This document shows positions 47,483-59,129 of a stretch of 64,000 nt of DNA, in pieces. Every line of letters starts with the position of its first letter. The stretch's first letter is position 1. Position numbers and translations under genes: made by a program. Origin of the DNA: Pseudeuparius sepicola (taxonomy: Eukaryota; Arthropoda; Insecta; Coleoptera; Anthribidae); the NCBI GenBank assembly GCA_963920635.1, contig OY987300.1:60860915-60924914 (forward strand), read 5' to 3'. The notes under the pieces were generated by a model that worked only from the letters and a program-made list of their open reading frames with translations, was not told the DNA's origin and made no database searches.

Positions 47483-48230
47483 CCTACTAAGGGCAGTATG
47501 TTGCGTATATTCTCACAATAATAAGGTATGAATCGGAGAGTCATCCTGGGTTCTTCATATGGAAAAGTGAATTTTTATTTATTATAGAAAAATATGCGTT
47601 TTGATATGATTTTAGCCATGCTGCCAAAGGGCTACTATTGTCACGTGAACTTGTATTTTAATACTTAATTTTTCCACGTTTCTGAACAGGCTGCCAATGA
47701 TAAGTACCTATGTAAGTTCTTGTTATAAAACTGCTGAAGAAAAGAAGGCATACCGTTTGCGCCTCGGTTGGGCACTTTACATCGAATAAATCGTTTAAAT
47801 GATTAAATATCATTCTATTTAAACTGTACTTGGACATGCGCAAACGATATGCCATCCTTTTTTCTGTAATTTCATAACAAGAACTTGGATATTTCTCATT
47901 GGCAGTCTGTTAAGAAACGTGAAAAAATTAATTATTAAAGTACAAGTTCACGTGACACTAATAGCCCTTTGGGCCCACGCTGCCGGTATGTCTATGGTTT
48001 TCCGAGGAATTTTCTATTTTGAACTTCATTATAAAACACATGGCATCCTGACTAAAATCATATCAAAACGAATGTTTTTCGAATAAATGAAAACTCAGTT
48101 TTTCATATGAAGAACCCAGGATGACTTTCTGATTCATACCTTATTATTGTGAGAATATACGCAACCTAATGCCCTCTGAAAGGCATACTGAGTAAAATCA
48201 CGTCCAAAAATCTGTCACTATCTCCCGGTC
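47483..48230. mobile_element. Foldback family copy 1 (CTCCCGGTC end)
   Basis: Arms of about 350 bp pair around a centre near 47800-47840. The right end, CTGTCACTATCTCCCGGTC, is intact and the left terminal 50-60 bp are missing or diverged. Most internal words recur in copy 2 at 58592-59129, for example TATTCTCACAATAATAAGGT. Confidence 0.82.
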
Positions 48231-50530
48231 TATTCCCGAAATTAACTTGATTTAATAATATGACATAGGTATTTATATACCTATATATCTGCCTCCCCTG
48301 GGTGAAATGGTAATGAGTCACCACTGTATGCTGTTGGAGAACACTCAAGATGGTTTGAACCCCTGCATACAATGTACAATGATAATATTAAGACAACAAG
48401 ACACAATAGAACATTTTAGTTCAGTTCAGACTCTCAGTTCGAGCGGTCAGTATTAAGATTTAAAGGATTTTTGTTTGTGTCACTAGGCATATGTTTATTT
48501 TGTGTTTTGCATTTTTTTGTATCTTCAAATTTATAATTTTAAATTATTTTGTACCGTTATGTACAATGTACATACATACATCGAGGCTAGCATTAGTGTA
48601 GATAATAATTTAAATTATATCATACAATTAAATATTAGGTACGACGAGAAATGTTTCATTATCAGGTTCCACTCGTTGGTATTGGTATAGTAATTATATT
48701 AACGGAATTCCATTTAATTCGCCTTCATCTCTAACTATAATATGTAATGAACTTACACGATGGAGATACTAAAGCTTCACTATTATTAGGCATTGTCTAT
48801 CCCCAGGTGTTCCTAATAGAACTTTGATTGAGGTCGAAGAATTTCCATACCTACTCCGAAAACTGGTTTTTAATTATGTTGTAAGAAATTGTAACAGGCA
48901 AGTAACATTAGTGTAAAAATTTGCTACTCTAGGTATAACTCTGGCAATTAGCTAATTCGTTAAAACGATCTTTAACAACTTGTATTTGTGGTCCCAGAAA
49001 TAAAATAATGCTAATGTTCGATTGCAAAAATCTAAAATAAGATAAATTCTCTCGCAGCTGACTGAAAAGAGTAGTTGGACTATTTATTAGTTTTGTGTTT
49101 GTTCGGGTAACAATTTTCTTTATCTTGTGTGATATATTTTAACAAAGGAGCGCGAGAATAGAAATGTATCTACTTTGCATAAATATAACTGCGTTTGTAG
49201 TTTCTTTTTCAAATTTCCCAACAATTGCCCGGAATATACAATATATCTATCTACTTATTTCATATCACCATAGATTCCTTCTCTACATTATATGTAGATA
49301 TATCCCCACCTACTTACCAGGTTCTCCCAGGTAAACTTTTGACGAACACCTATCCCAAAAGCAAATATTTTTAAAAATATCAAAGTTTTTAATACCGGAT
49401 GTCATGTATACTAAAATCAGAAACATTATTATTTATGGTATTGATCTTTACAAAGAAGAGATATTGAAAGGCAAATATTAAAATAATTTCAAGCGTGTAT
49501 TTCTTTCATTTTTATATATTCATGATTCATAACCCGTGAAACTAAGCAGAATCGAAATTTTAGATTAAAGATGTTTATGTTATCGAACGTTCATATTTCG
49601 TTACGGCAATGCATAAATATTCACCACATTATATTTTAGTCAATGTGTCCAATTTTAGAACCGGAAGCAACAATGAAATTTGAATTACGCTCGAGTTAAT
49701 TTTGGCGAGACCAATCAACGTCCAGAACGTTTATAAACTGTTATGCGATATGGTATTTGTTTTATTATTATAACGTGTATGAGTATACACATACATACAT
49801 ACATCATCGTATATAGGTTCGATGGAATATAAAATGTAAAAACTAGTTCGAATTCAAAACTATACTTTACCAAACAACTAAAAATAGGTTATGCAATTCC
49901 CAGAGAGAAATTTTTATGACGAATGTAAATCAAAATTAATAGCCAATAATTTTAAAGGGGGGCAACCTTCTAAATTTTCAAGCTTGGAAGTAGGTACAAT
50001 AATCGAATTTTTCCTTCTAAAAGCATTGTTTTAGACATTAATAACTGAAGAATTCAAGCTTTTTTATTTCGCAGATTTCTTAATTTTGAATTTTATGAGG
50101 TGGCTACAATGAGCATATTTCATGGTTTTCTAATTTTAAAATCAGACTAAACAGAGGAGACCATTTTTATACATTTATACATATATAAATCGTCCATATT
50201 ATGTACTAGGAAAGCAATGATCGTAAACTTTACCTGGCTATAACAACATAAAGTTCAAAGACGACACTGCTGGCGTAAAAACATTATAAAATTCGGTTCC
50301 CATTAACCCAAGTGGTCGATTCCATCGTATCTTTTTATCGACATAAACATCAAATGCAAAATAAACATCGAAAGCTGGGAGAACTAAAACCAAGTCCTGT
50401 TATTGACAATGTCAACACCGCAACAAAATGCAAGAAACTCAATAATATGTAATCATGATGGGTGATCTGTCATTCGTCCGCGATTTAAAACTTCCCGAGT
50501 CCGCAACCTTTTCTTTCTAAGCGTTTTTAT
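48231..50530. other. Intronic, no feature recognised
   Basis: AT-rich, with a short (ATAC)n microsatellite at 49791-49804. No gene or complete repeat seen. Confidence 0.4.
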
Positions 50531-50557
50531 CAGGGACCCTTTAATAAAGGGTCCCTG
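50531..50557. repeat. Perfect short hairpin
   Basis: CAGGGACCCTTTA is followed after one base by TAAAGGGTCCCTG. It resembles a bacterial terminator in form only. In this setting it is a small palindrome. Confidence 0.85.
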
Positions 50558-50661
50558 GTTTTTATTGATATTAGGGTCAAAATAAAGCTAATTGAAAACT
50601 CTTCTTAACTAAGATTACAAATAATATCAAAATCTTCTCTACTAAGTAAACCTGACTTATA

Positions 50662-51149
50662 CAGTGACAGGCAGAAAGTTGGACACAAATGGAAAACTTT
50701 TTATTATTAATTTCTCAGAAAATTTTATTCTTGATAAAAGTTGTTGCAGCATTTCAAACTCAAAACGCACATATCAAAACTTAAATATCTCTTTTTGGAT
50801 ACGAGGTAGATTCAAAAATGTCAAAATAACTCAAGAGTAAAGTAACCTTATTTTTTAAAATACGGTAAAAAGTAACTTACAAAAGTTGTTTGGAATCAAA
50901 GGTGAATGTCAGATTTAAAGTCACAGTCACCTAGTCCAAATAAAAAAGAAATTTAACTTTTTTGTATTTTTTCGACCACCCTGTGTATTACAAAAAATCA
51001 AAATACGGCAAGAGCAACTTATCATCGGATAACACATGAATTTGCTACTAAACTTTAATTTTGTTCTATTAGCAGCTAGAAATTTAAATTAATAGAAATC
51101 AGAGTTTAAAAATATTAAATTTTTGTGTCCAACTTTCTGCCGGTCCCTG
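50662..51149. mobile_element. TA-flanked foldback, CAGTGACAGGCAGAAAG ends
   Basis: A 488-bp element with left end CAGTGACAGGCAGAAAGTTG and right end CAACTTTCTGCCGGTCCCTG, TA on both sides. Pairing is strong in the outer 35 bp and weak further in. Confidence 0.82.
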
Positions 51150-52315
51150 TATACACTTATAGTTTCGTTCAATAAAAACTACTGTATCGCGAAAAAAAAC
51201 TAAAGACGACTTAGCGGTTTGTATATTTGGCTGCAAAAAATTAGCAAAAGTTCAATAGTTAGGGCTTATTTCATCGGAGACTCCAGTTTGAGTATAACAC
51301 ACCAAAACACAAAAACGTCTCTTGTGAGTCGGTAACATACAAACCATTATTTTTGAAAGTCGAACGAGATGGAATTATGCTTTAAAATTATTTCAATAGG
51401 AAATGGGGTGCGTACGATTAGCCGCCGCGCACTCTTACCAATGTCTAGAGAATCTCTGGACGCTGCTATTACCCGACTCGTCCCTACACCCTGTCACAAA
51501 ATTTCATAATATAATCAGCCAAAGGGATTAGGCAAAAATTAAAAATACCTACTTCAGCTGCGGCGTTTCAATATAAGCAGTAAAACAGTCCAGAGACCAT
51601 TATTATTTTTTGCATTCTTTGCATTTTCGACAATATCTACAAAAATCAAAGAAAACAGCGAAAAATGAATTAAAGAAATAAAAAGTACATCCTGTCATAA
51701 TAGTCTGTCTATTTTGATCTTTTCGCCTTCGATAATATTGTTTTCGTAAGAGATACGAAAAAGTTTATCTGAAAAAGTTGTTTGCAATCGAAAAATACTC
51801 TCGAGTACATTTTGAACAAATCGAAATATTTGCACGCATTTTGGAAATTGTTTCTTTTTAATATAAAAACTTTTTTAGTGAATTGTTTATTATTATGTTG
51901 ACAAAAGTAATAAAAAATTGAAAATAGTTTATTAATAACAAACGCAGTTAAAAGAGTTGTTCGTCTTAACCTAGTCTGATTGAATGCGAGCTTTAATAGA
52001 AATGTTATTCTTTATTACACGTAATTTTTAAAGTAAAAATATCTCGAAAACTGTTATTTCTAGAGGCATCTACAAAGTACACCGTTTTCGCATAAAAATC
52101 TCAAAGGAAAATACATTTATGAAAGAAAAAACTACGGCACGTGAAGTACCGTATAGGTTAGGTATAGCCGTTCAGTCAACGGTATAGCCCTTCAAGTCAT
52201 ATGTACATATGCTTTTATTTAAAGTCCTCACCCCAGAAAGTCTCAGTTTCAAAATGTCGTGTAAATTTCCATTCGTTCAAAAGTTATAAAATAAAATCAT
52301 TGACTAAAGGATATA
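51150..52315. other. Intronic, no gene seen
   Basis: AT-rich. The last 50 bp pair loosely with 53520-53560, extending the palindrome that follows. Confidence 0.4.
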
Positions 52316-53492
52316 CAGTGTGTCCACGGATGGACTTAACTATACGTGTAAATTTTTTTATTTTCAATTCTTTGAAAAAAGTCATTCTTCATATAAAAAA
52401 GTCTGCTTGTTCTTAAAATAAAATTGGCATGGAAAAAGTTGACATTACTTATACTGGGTGACCAGAAAATTAAAGAAACGTTAATTAGCATAAGAGTAAA
52501 CGACCTCTATTTGTAGAGATAATGAAAAAAGTTATAAAGAAAATTTGCTCAGCGTGGTAAGCTACTTAAGTGTACAAAATTTCAAAGCGTTAAGCTACTT
52601 CGATTTTTTTTATTTTTTTTTTGTTTTTCTTCCATTAAATAATTTTCTGTAGGTAGTAAGACAAAACTTATAAATAAAAGTTACTCAGAATAGGAAACTG
52701 TGTATGATGAAAATTTTTTTGACAATCCTAGGCCCACTTTGCGTTTCCTCCAATATTTTCCAAAATACAAGGTAGGCCTAGAATCGAAAAATTTTGTCAT
52801 CATGCGCAGTTTTCCATTCTGGGGAAGTTTTCTTAATACATTTGTGTAATACTATTTACAGAAAACCATTTATTTTACAAAAAAAGGGAATAAAATTTAT
52901 TCCCTTTTTTTAAAATTTATTCCCTTTTTTTGTAAAATAAATGGTTTTCTGTAAATAGTATTACACAAATGTATTAAGAAAACTTCCCCAGAATGGAAAA
53001 CTGCGCATGATGACAAAATTTTTCGATTCTAGGCCTACCTTGTATTTTGGAAAATATTGGAGGAAACGCAAAGTGGGCCTAGGATTGTCAAAAAAATTTT
53101 CATCATACACAGTTTCCTATTCTGAGTAACTTTTATTTATAAGTTTTGTCTTACTACCTACAGAAAATTATTTAATGGAAGAAAAACAAAAAAAAAATAA
53201 AAAAAATCGAAGTAGCTTAACGCTTTGAAATTTTGTACACTTAAGTAGCTTACCACGCTGAGCAAATTTTCTTTATAACTTTTTTCATTATCTCTACAAA
53301 TAGATGTAGTTTACTCTTATGCTAATTAACGTTTCTTTAATTTTCTGGTCACCCAGTATAAGTAATGTCAACTTTTTCCATGCCAATTTTATTTTAAGAA
53401 CAAGCAGACTTTTTTACAAAGAATTACTTTTTTCGAAGAATTGAAAATAAAAAATTTTACAAGTATAGTTAAGTCCATCCGTGGACACACTG
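52316..53492. mobile_element. 1.18-kb near-perfect palindrome with TA-flanked CAGTGTGTCC ends
   Basis: The two arms of about 585 bp are almost identical in inverted orientation. They start CAGTGTGTCCACGGATGGAC and end in the reverse complement, with TA on both sides. Inner arm words such as TAGGCCTAGAATCGAAAAAT pair exactly for well over 150 bp. The centre is a 20-bp direct duplication of TAAAATTTATTCCCTTTTTT (52891-52910, 52911-52930), and removing one copy leaves an almost spacer-free palindrome. Divergence is concentrated near 52350-52430 and its partner. No coding trace. Confidence 0.93.
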
Positions 53493-54199
53493 TATATTCT
53501 ATATAGAATATATCCTTTACTCAATGATAAAATTTAAATTACAACACCTGTATCTTTTTAGGTCAAGCTTTTTGACCTCACTTCTATGTGAACTTTTCCT
53601 CTTATTATTGGATGTTCCATACGCTCTAGAAGCCTGTACACGTTTTTTTACAACCTGTAGATATTCGAGATAGAATTACCGATTGACGTACCTACGTATG
53701 GATGTTATATATTTGGTCCAGCTGTTTGAAAGATATTCGTCCTTGACGCTTTAAATTAAATTACGTTCAATTTAAATTAATAATTGAATGAAAATGTTCT
53801 TCAAGTCTGTGGCATAGAAAGCACAAACTAAAAAAGGCACCAAGAAGCCTTATCTGACAGCCGGACACATTGTTTTGTTTCATAGCCTTCTGAGAATGCT
53901 ACCAACAATAAATATTGAAAAAGCTGCTACCAACAAATACTGAAAAAACTGCCAAAAGTATTATATATTTTTGACTAATTCCCTCGTCTTAATTTCCACC
54001 AATCATAAACGCGCAATTTTGAATTACAAATGGTTTCTAGATGGAAAAACTGTATGACAGCACCTGTCAGCAGTTTTTTCGAGTTTACCCGCGGCAAAAC
54101 TTGACAGCTGTTGTATAACAGGTAGTATGTTTTGTAAGCTATGTGTATGCAGAATAATCTGTTACTCGTTACTCATGAAATAGTCTTGTCAAATACCAT
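53493..54199. other. Intronic, no gene seen
   Basis: TGACAG/CTGTCA words recur at 54054-54112. Nothing coding. Confidence 0.4.
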
Positions 54200-54401
54200 T
54201 CGGGCATCTAATTTTTCCTGTGAAAAAAATCCAAAAAAACACAATGCTAAGTAATATTTTTTTTAACAAAATGCATTCGTGCAGGTGCAAAGATCCTCGT
54301 CTTCGACTTGAATTTTTGTTGCCACCAGCACTCATGCTTCTTGTTAAAATATTACTTAGCAACGTGTTTTTTCGACTTTTTTCGGAAAAATTGGATGCCC
54401 T
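54200..54401. mobile_element. 200-bp foldback
   Basis: GGGCATCTAATTTTTCC and ATGCTAAGTAATATTTT on the left pair with GGAAAAATTGGATGCCC and AAAATATTACTTAGCAA on the right. The loop is about 55 bp. Confidence 0.82.
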
Positions 54402-54538
54402 TATGATATTACTTACGAGAATTCAACGCCTTCCAATATGAACCAATGAAATGATATGATTTTTGAAATATTAACCAATCAGCGATAATACCACTAGTGG
54501 TATTTTCACTAGTAATCTCCCTAGTGCTTGAATTATTG

Positions 54539-54880
54539 CCGGAAATTTTTCGAGTACACGAATTCGTCGCTCCGCGACTCGTGATAATTTTCTTAAAAAA
54601 TTCGTGTTAGAGAAAAATTTCTGGATACGTGAGGGATTCGGTAAGAAAATTCCATACCTACACGTAAATTAAACGAAATTATTATCAAAATTTTTGTCGG
54701 GTATCTAATTGTTACAATGTCACATTATAACAATGACAACTGTCAAAAAAATTTCCGCTGTAATCACCTCCTGCTGCCTAGAGCAAGTGAGAATATTTCC
54801 GGAAATTTTTTGAGTTGCCATGACAACGAAGCAAAAAACGAACCTCTGATTGGTCAAAAAAGGTAGGTATGGAATTTTCG
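54539..54880. repeat. Imperfect inverted repeat cluster
   Basis: AGAAAATTCCATACCTAC at 54645-54662 pairs with GTAGGTATGGAATTTTCG at 54863-54880. CCGGAAATTTTTCGAGT at 54540 has a direct relative at 54799. Confidence 0.55.
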
Positions 54881-55137
54881 CTGAAATCCTACTCTGTTAG
54901 TTACGTCCTAGTTACGCTAAACCAATATTGTGGCGGCTAAAACTGATAACCCAATAACTTCTTCACATTACCAAATTTAATATAGGACTATAATATATGT
55001 TTTCAGTTAACCCATTGATCTTTAAATATCTATTAGCACAAAAAAACATATTCCGAACCGAAAGTTCAATCTAAATGACAGTTAGCTGTCAAACTAATTA
55101 TTTGCAGTTGTTAAATTCTCTTTTTAAATACAACTCG

Positions 55138-55286
55138 TGGTATGCTTAATAATAGATAATACCTTTCCCATTATAATCCCAATGCTAAGAAAATACCACT
55201 CCTGCTGCGCAGTAGTGGTATTTTCAGCTTTGGGATTATAATTCGTAAAATTAACGAAAGGTATTATCGATAATAAGCACACCACT
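55138..55286. mobile_element. 150-bp foldback
   Basis: Arms about 65 bp: ATAATACCTTTCCCATTATA and AAAATACCACT on the left, AGTGGTATTTT and CGAAAGGTATTAT on the right. The loop CCTGCTGCGC is itself short. Confidence 0.8.
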
Positions 55287-55495
55287 TGTTATATTACCCC
55301 TGAAAATCCTTTTTTGAGCACTTCAAGATGAAATTTTCTATCTCAACAAATAAAAAAATTAGGGGTAAAAGTTGACCATGAACACCTTATACTTACAGTT
55401 CATTTTCATACAACTGCTGTCACAATTGACAATTTATTGGTGATAAGTAGTATGTCGCAATTTATCTTTTAACAGAATGCCGACCAAACAATAGT

Positions 55496-55846
55496 ATATT
55501 ATACACTTAGGTTGAGAAGTGAGCCATTATTTACTGAGCATTTTTATATCCTGAGGCGCCTGGCTTTCTCAACCGAAGTGTATATAGAATTTTTTTTACT
55601 ACTAACATTGAAATATTGCCATATTTTACATATTTGATTAGATTTGAGTTCAGTAGTCAAGCTGATAAAATGTTGTCAAGCTGACAAAATGAAACTAATT
55701 TTTAAATGTCATATAGAAAATTTTTCATTGTTTACCTAGGTATTTTTTTAATATCATTATTTACCTAAGGAGAGAAATATTATTTCCCATCAGAGGAAAG
55801 GGGTAAATAATGGTGATCTCTCAGGTTAGTAGTAAAAAAAAAGAAT
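55496..55846. repeat. Two nearby inverted repeats
   Basis: ATACACTTAGGTTGAGAA pairs with TTCTCAACCGAAGTGTAT (55501-55583). TTTTTTTACTACTAAC (55591-55606) pairs with GTTAGTAGTAAAAAAA (55825-55840). Confidence 0.65.
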
Positions 55847-56494
55847 TTTGGATTGTGACTTAACTCATTTTTTCTCCGAGAGATGGTGACTGATGGCTAT
55901 TTCAGCGCCAATGAACTGTCAAGATCCATATATTTTTTCTCATTTTGGTATAATATTTTACTTAATGATCAAATATATTTCCAAATTTTTTATGGTTGGT
56001 ATAAGTAGGTACCCCTAGTGTGTTTTGTGTTGTGTGTTTCTCAAATCTGAGAGAATACCCTGGGAATACCCTAAATGTCACGTATCTACCTTGTGAATTT
56101 TTTTTGAAATTTTTGTACATTCTAATAAAAAATAACGAGGTAATTTCAAAAACACATCTGTTCTGCTTATTAAAAAAAGCATTACATCGCCGATTTGGGG
56201 ATATCTTTTAAAATTATGAAATTTCGTATTCTGTGTAAGAATATTAATATATTCTACGAATATTTTAGTGCCTTCAAGTGTGCTTCAAGTAACAGCAGCT
56301 TTCGCTTAACTGATGTAATAGTATATAATATCTTGGGACATCCTGTAAACTTTCTGTATTTAAATAAATATTTCAAACCCGTTTGAGTGCTTGCCCAAAT
56401 TAAAACAATCAGGACTGATTAGAAAATTATGGCATATCGAACAAAAATTGTAAGGGCCTCAATCCATCAGTTTAGACAAATATCTTATTCTTAC
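55847..56494. other. ec: Intronic, donor-proximal part of the 51-kb intron
   Basis: No repeat or exon recognised apart from the donor at 56494. Plus-strand frames here are chance. Confidence 0.45.
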
Positions 56495-56644
56495 CTGGAC
56501 AGCGCTGTTTAGAAAGCAGTTGTTTTGGCCGGGTCCATTTAGAAGTCCTTTGGTGCTTGTGAAGGGTAGAGAATCCCTGGAAGGTGTAGCTATGGATATC
56601 GGTGCCGAAGGCTGCAGGCCATCAACTGTGGTTGTTGTGACCAT
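56495..56644 (-). CDS. ec: First coding exon of a USP53/USP54-family protease (echinus-like), contains the Cys box
   Basis: Encodes the N-terminal 50 residues of a ubiquitin-specific protease of the USP53/USP54 family, Drosophila echinus being the insect member. The first 30 residues are a low-complexity Ser/Thr/Pro leader. Residues 31-50 read TKGLLNGPGQNNCFLNSAVQ, the family Cys box, with the presumed catalytic Cys at residue 43. The ATG at 56644 is the first Met after an in-frame TAG ten codons upstream and has a good context (CGCCATGG). The exon ends in CAG and is followed by a strong donor, GTAAGA, in phase 0. It joins without gap or overlap to the exon at 5167, 51 kb downstream. Family knowledge: USP53/54 act on polyubiquitin, and echinus is needed for cell sorting and death in the fly retina. 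The His and Asp box exons lie outside the window. Where vertebrate relatives have Glu, this protein has Gly (LLNGPGQ). Confidence 0.92.
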
Positions 56645-56688
56645 GGCGAAAACCGGGATGTGCCAAAAATTCGACTACATTGTTGTTA
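56645..56688 (-). promoter_or_regulatory. ec: 5' UTR part of the first coding exon, with splice acceptor and start-stop uORF
   Basis: On the minus strand a run of nine T followed by CAG (56700-56689) forms a good 3' splice site. The exon therefore probably begins at 56688 and is preceded by one or more non-coding exons at higher coordinates. The 44-nt leader holds an ATG immediately followed by TAG, a start-stop uORF. The TAG is in frame with the main ATG and helps fix that start. No promoter for this transcript is identified in the window. Confidence 0.6.
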
Positions 56689-58591
56689 CTGAAAAAAAAA
56701 GTTATTACCTTCCCTATTTTAGCGGGGATATTTTTTGGAAGTAAATTAATGCTCGCAGTTGAGATTGAATTTTCGAAATATTTAATGTTGCTGTGGGTAT
56801 CTAAAACAGCAATCGAGGTAGGTGTGTGTGTGTCTGATGTTGGTTATTCCGGTTCAGCAAAATATGTTTATAATCGACGAAAACTAAAATTTTCACTTGT
56901 GATGTCACATAATATAAGCATCAACGGAAATCTCATGACATTTGGGACAAATTATATGTTGTTTAAAAGAGAGGACAATACAATAATTCGGTTGCGATGA
57001 CAAAGACAAAGAAAATATATATATAGGAAAACTCATGATAGAGACGGTAAAGTCAAATTTGTTTATTCTTCACAATAAAAAAAAACTGCAAATATTATCT
57101 TCTGGGTTCATAATAACACTCGGAACAATAGCTATATTCACCGAGTGGTTTGGAACTGGTTCGGAACTAGTAACCGTCCATGTGATTGGCTCAAAAAATT
57201 CTAAAATTCAGTCCCACAATTCAAACCATTATAATAAGTTATATTGAAAGTAACATCGAGCTAATTATTAAATTTAATTTCGGCATCATAAAAATCGATT
57301 AGTAGATTAAAGGTTTTATGGCATCATCGTCTAGAGAACCTTAACATCCAACCGTATACCCTCCGGCTGAAAATTTCTCTTTTGCGGCATGACCTGAAAG
57401 TTCTCGGTCAGGCGATTTCTAGTCGCTGATATGTGGATGTAAGGATTACGTCTACCGCATTTTTTTAATTTTCGCTCTTTTTGTTTTTGTTTCTCCTATG
57501 CAACATCTGGAGGGACATTTAAATGAAAACAAAAGGTTGTAATAATACACTCAAGTATCTATTTATGATGCATTCTTTGTATACGAATGCTTCCTAAGTA
57601 AATTCAAAATATTTATTGACATTAATATTTGAGAAAGATTACAAAAAGTTTAGTGTCCAATTTCCCAATGAACAGGTGGAGAAGTCGCAGAAGAAGGATT
57701 GAAACATATTGAGAGTTTTAAAATCATATCTCGGAAATGAAAAAATAAGATGGAGAAAGAGGGGACCTTAAATTTTCAAAAATAAGAAGTTATAGCTAAG
57801 AATTTTTGCTCCACAACTTTTGGAGGCCGATGTAGGTAGGTGCCTACCTCCTTGTACCGCCAAATTTATGAAACAAAATTTTCTCTGTAGTTTCAGCTAG
57901 CCAGTTAAATTATCTCACTGTATTTTGCCATCGATATTACTTACACACAATTCATTTTACCTAATATAAATAGCGACTGTCAAAGCAATTCACCTTCACT
58001 AGATTCCTTGTTTTGAAACAACCAGATAAAATCTTTTTCCATCCTTGGGTTCAGGTAGAATAATTCTCCATCTCGTATAGTTAAATCGAAGGCGAACAAG
58101 ATCTTTAACATGCACGTGCGACAAGAAAAACATATTGCTATTAGTATACAAATCACGTTCGTATGGATGAGTGCAACGGGTGCTTTAACTTCATATCAAT
58201 TAAAAGAACATTTTATTGGGGCGTGTTACGTTTAGTTTTTTAGTTTTACACTTTTCAGTTGAGTATGCCTAATGCTCCAATATAGTTTTATTTTTTTTTT
58301 TTCCAAGTTATAGCTAATAAAAATACCTATAGAAGAGCTGGTTATCACTTATAATATTGCCATTGCTATAAAAAATGTATTACAAATTTTCGCATATTAT
58401 GATTTAGCTACCAGATGCGGTCGTTCTTACTTCGTGGTGATGTAGAATGTGTCACATTTTTTCACATCGTCAGAATACTATACGATTCTGAATTACAATA
58501 GGCGAATTTATACATTGTCTAAATTCAGCAAATGACATAACAAAAGTCAATCATCCTGATCTATTATAGATGCACAAACAGTTAGGTAGTA
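56689..58591. other. Upstream intron or 5' flank of the USP53/54 gene, no feature recognised
   Basis: The acceptor at 56689 implies at least one more 5' exon at higher coordinates. None can be identified because non-coding exons leave no protein signal. Plus-strand frames 56680-57000 and 57035-57247 have no family match. Confidence 0.45.
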
Positions 58592-59129
58592 GACCGGGAG
58601 ATAGTGACAGATTTTTTGACGTAATTTTACTCAGTATGCTTTGCAAAGGGCATTATGTGGCACATATTCTCACAATAATAAGGTATGAATCAGAGAGTCA
58701 TCCTGGGTTCTTCATGTGAAAAACTGAGTTTTCAATTATTCGAAAAATATGCGTTTTGATATGATTTAATACAGGCTGCCATGTTTTTTATAATGAAGTT
58801 CAAATAGAAAATTCCTCGGAAAACCATAGGCATACCGTTAGGGTGGGTCCAAAGGGCTATTATTGCCACGTGACCTTGTATTTTAATAATTAATTTTTCC
58901 ACGTTTCTGAACAGGCTGCCAATGAGAAGTATGCAAGTTCTTATTATGAAAATGCTGAAAAAAGGATGGCATACCTTTTGCGCATGTCCAAGTACTGTTT
59001 GAATTGAATGTTATTTAATCATTTAAACGAGTTATTCGATGTATGTGTGTGTAATATGTGCCACATAATGCCGTTTGCAAGGCATACTGAGTAAAATCAC
59101 GTCCAAAAATCTGTCACTATCTCCCGGTC
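58592..59129. mobile_element. Foldback family copy 2 (GACCGGGAGATAGTGACAG ends)
   Basis: A 538-bp element with long terminal inverted repeats: GACCGGGAGATAGTGACAGA at the left, CTGTCACTATCTCCCGGTC at the right, pairing continuing through TTTTACTCAGTATGC. Internal sequence matches copy 1 at 47483-48230 but the centre is arranged differently. No clear target duplication. Confidence 0.85.

Larger units (their letters stand above)
5168..56494 (-). other. ec: 51-kb intron of the USP53/54 gene
   Basis: Bounded by a consensus donor at 56494 (CAG then GTAAGA) and acceptor at 5168 (TTTGCAG then GTG). The flanking coding phases match and the joined peptide [15 protein letters not shown] is contiguous in the family, so no constitutive exon is missing. 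The intron holds one candidate alternative first exon (9381-9431), GC-rich islands, and most of the repeats listed here. Whether host genes nest in it on either strand could not be shown. Confidence 0.88.

Noticed and set aside
50531..50557. Hairpin followed by T-rich DNA, like a rho-independent terminator
   Set aside because: The window is animal nuclear DNA with spliced genes, so a bacterial terminator has no meaning here.
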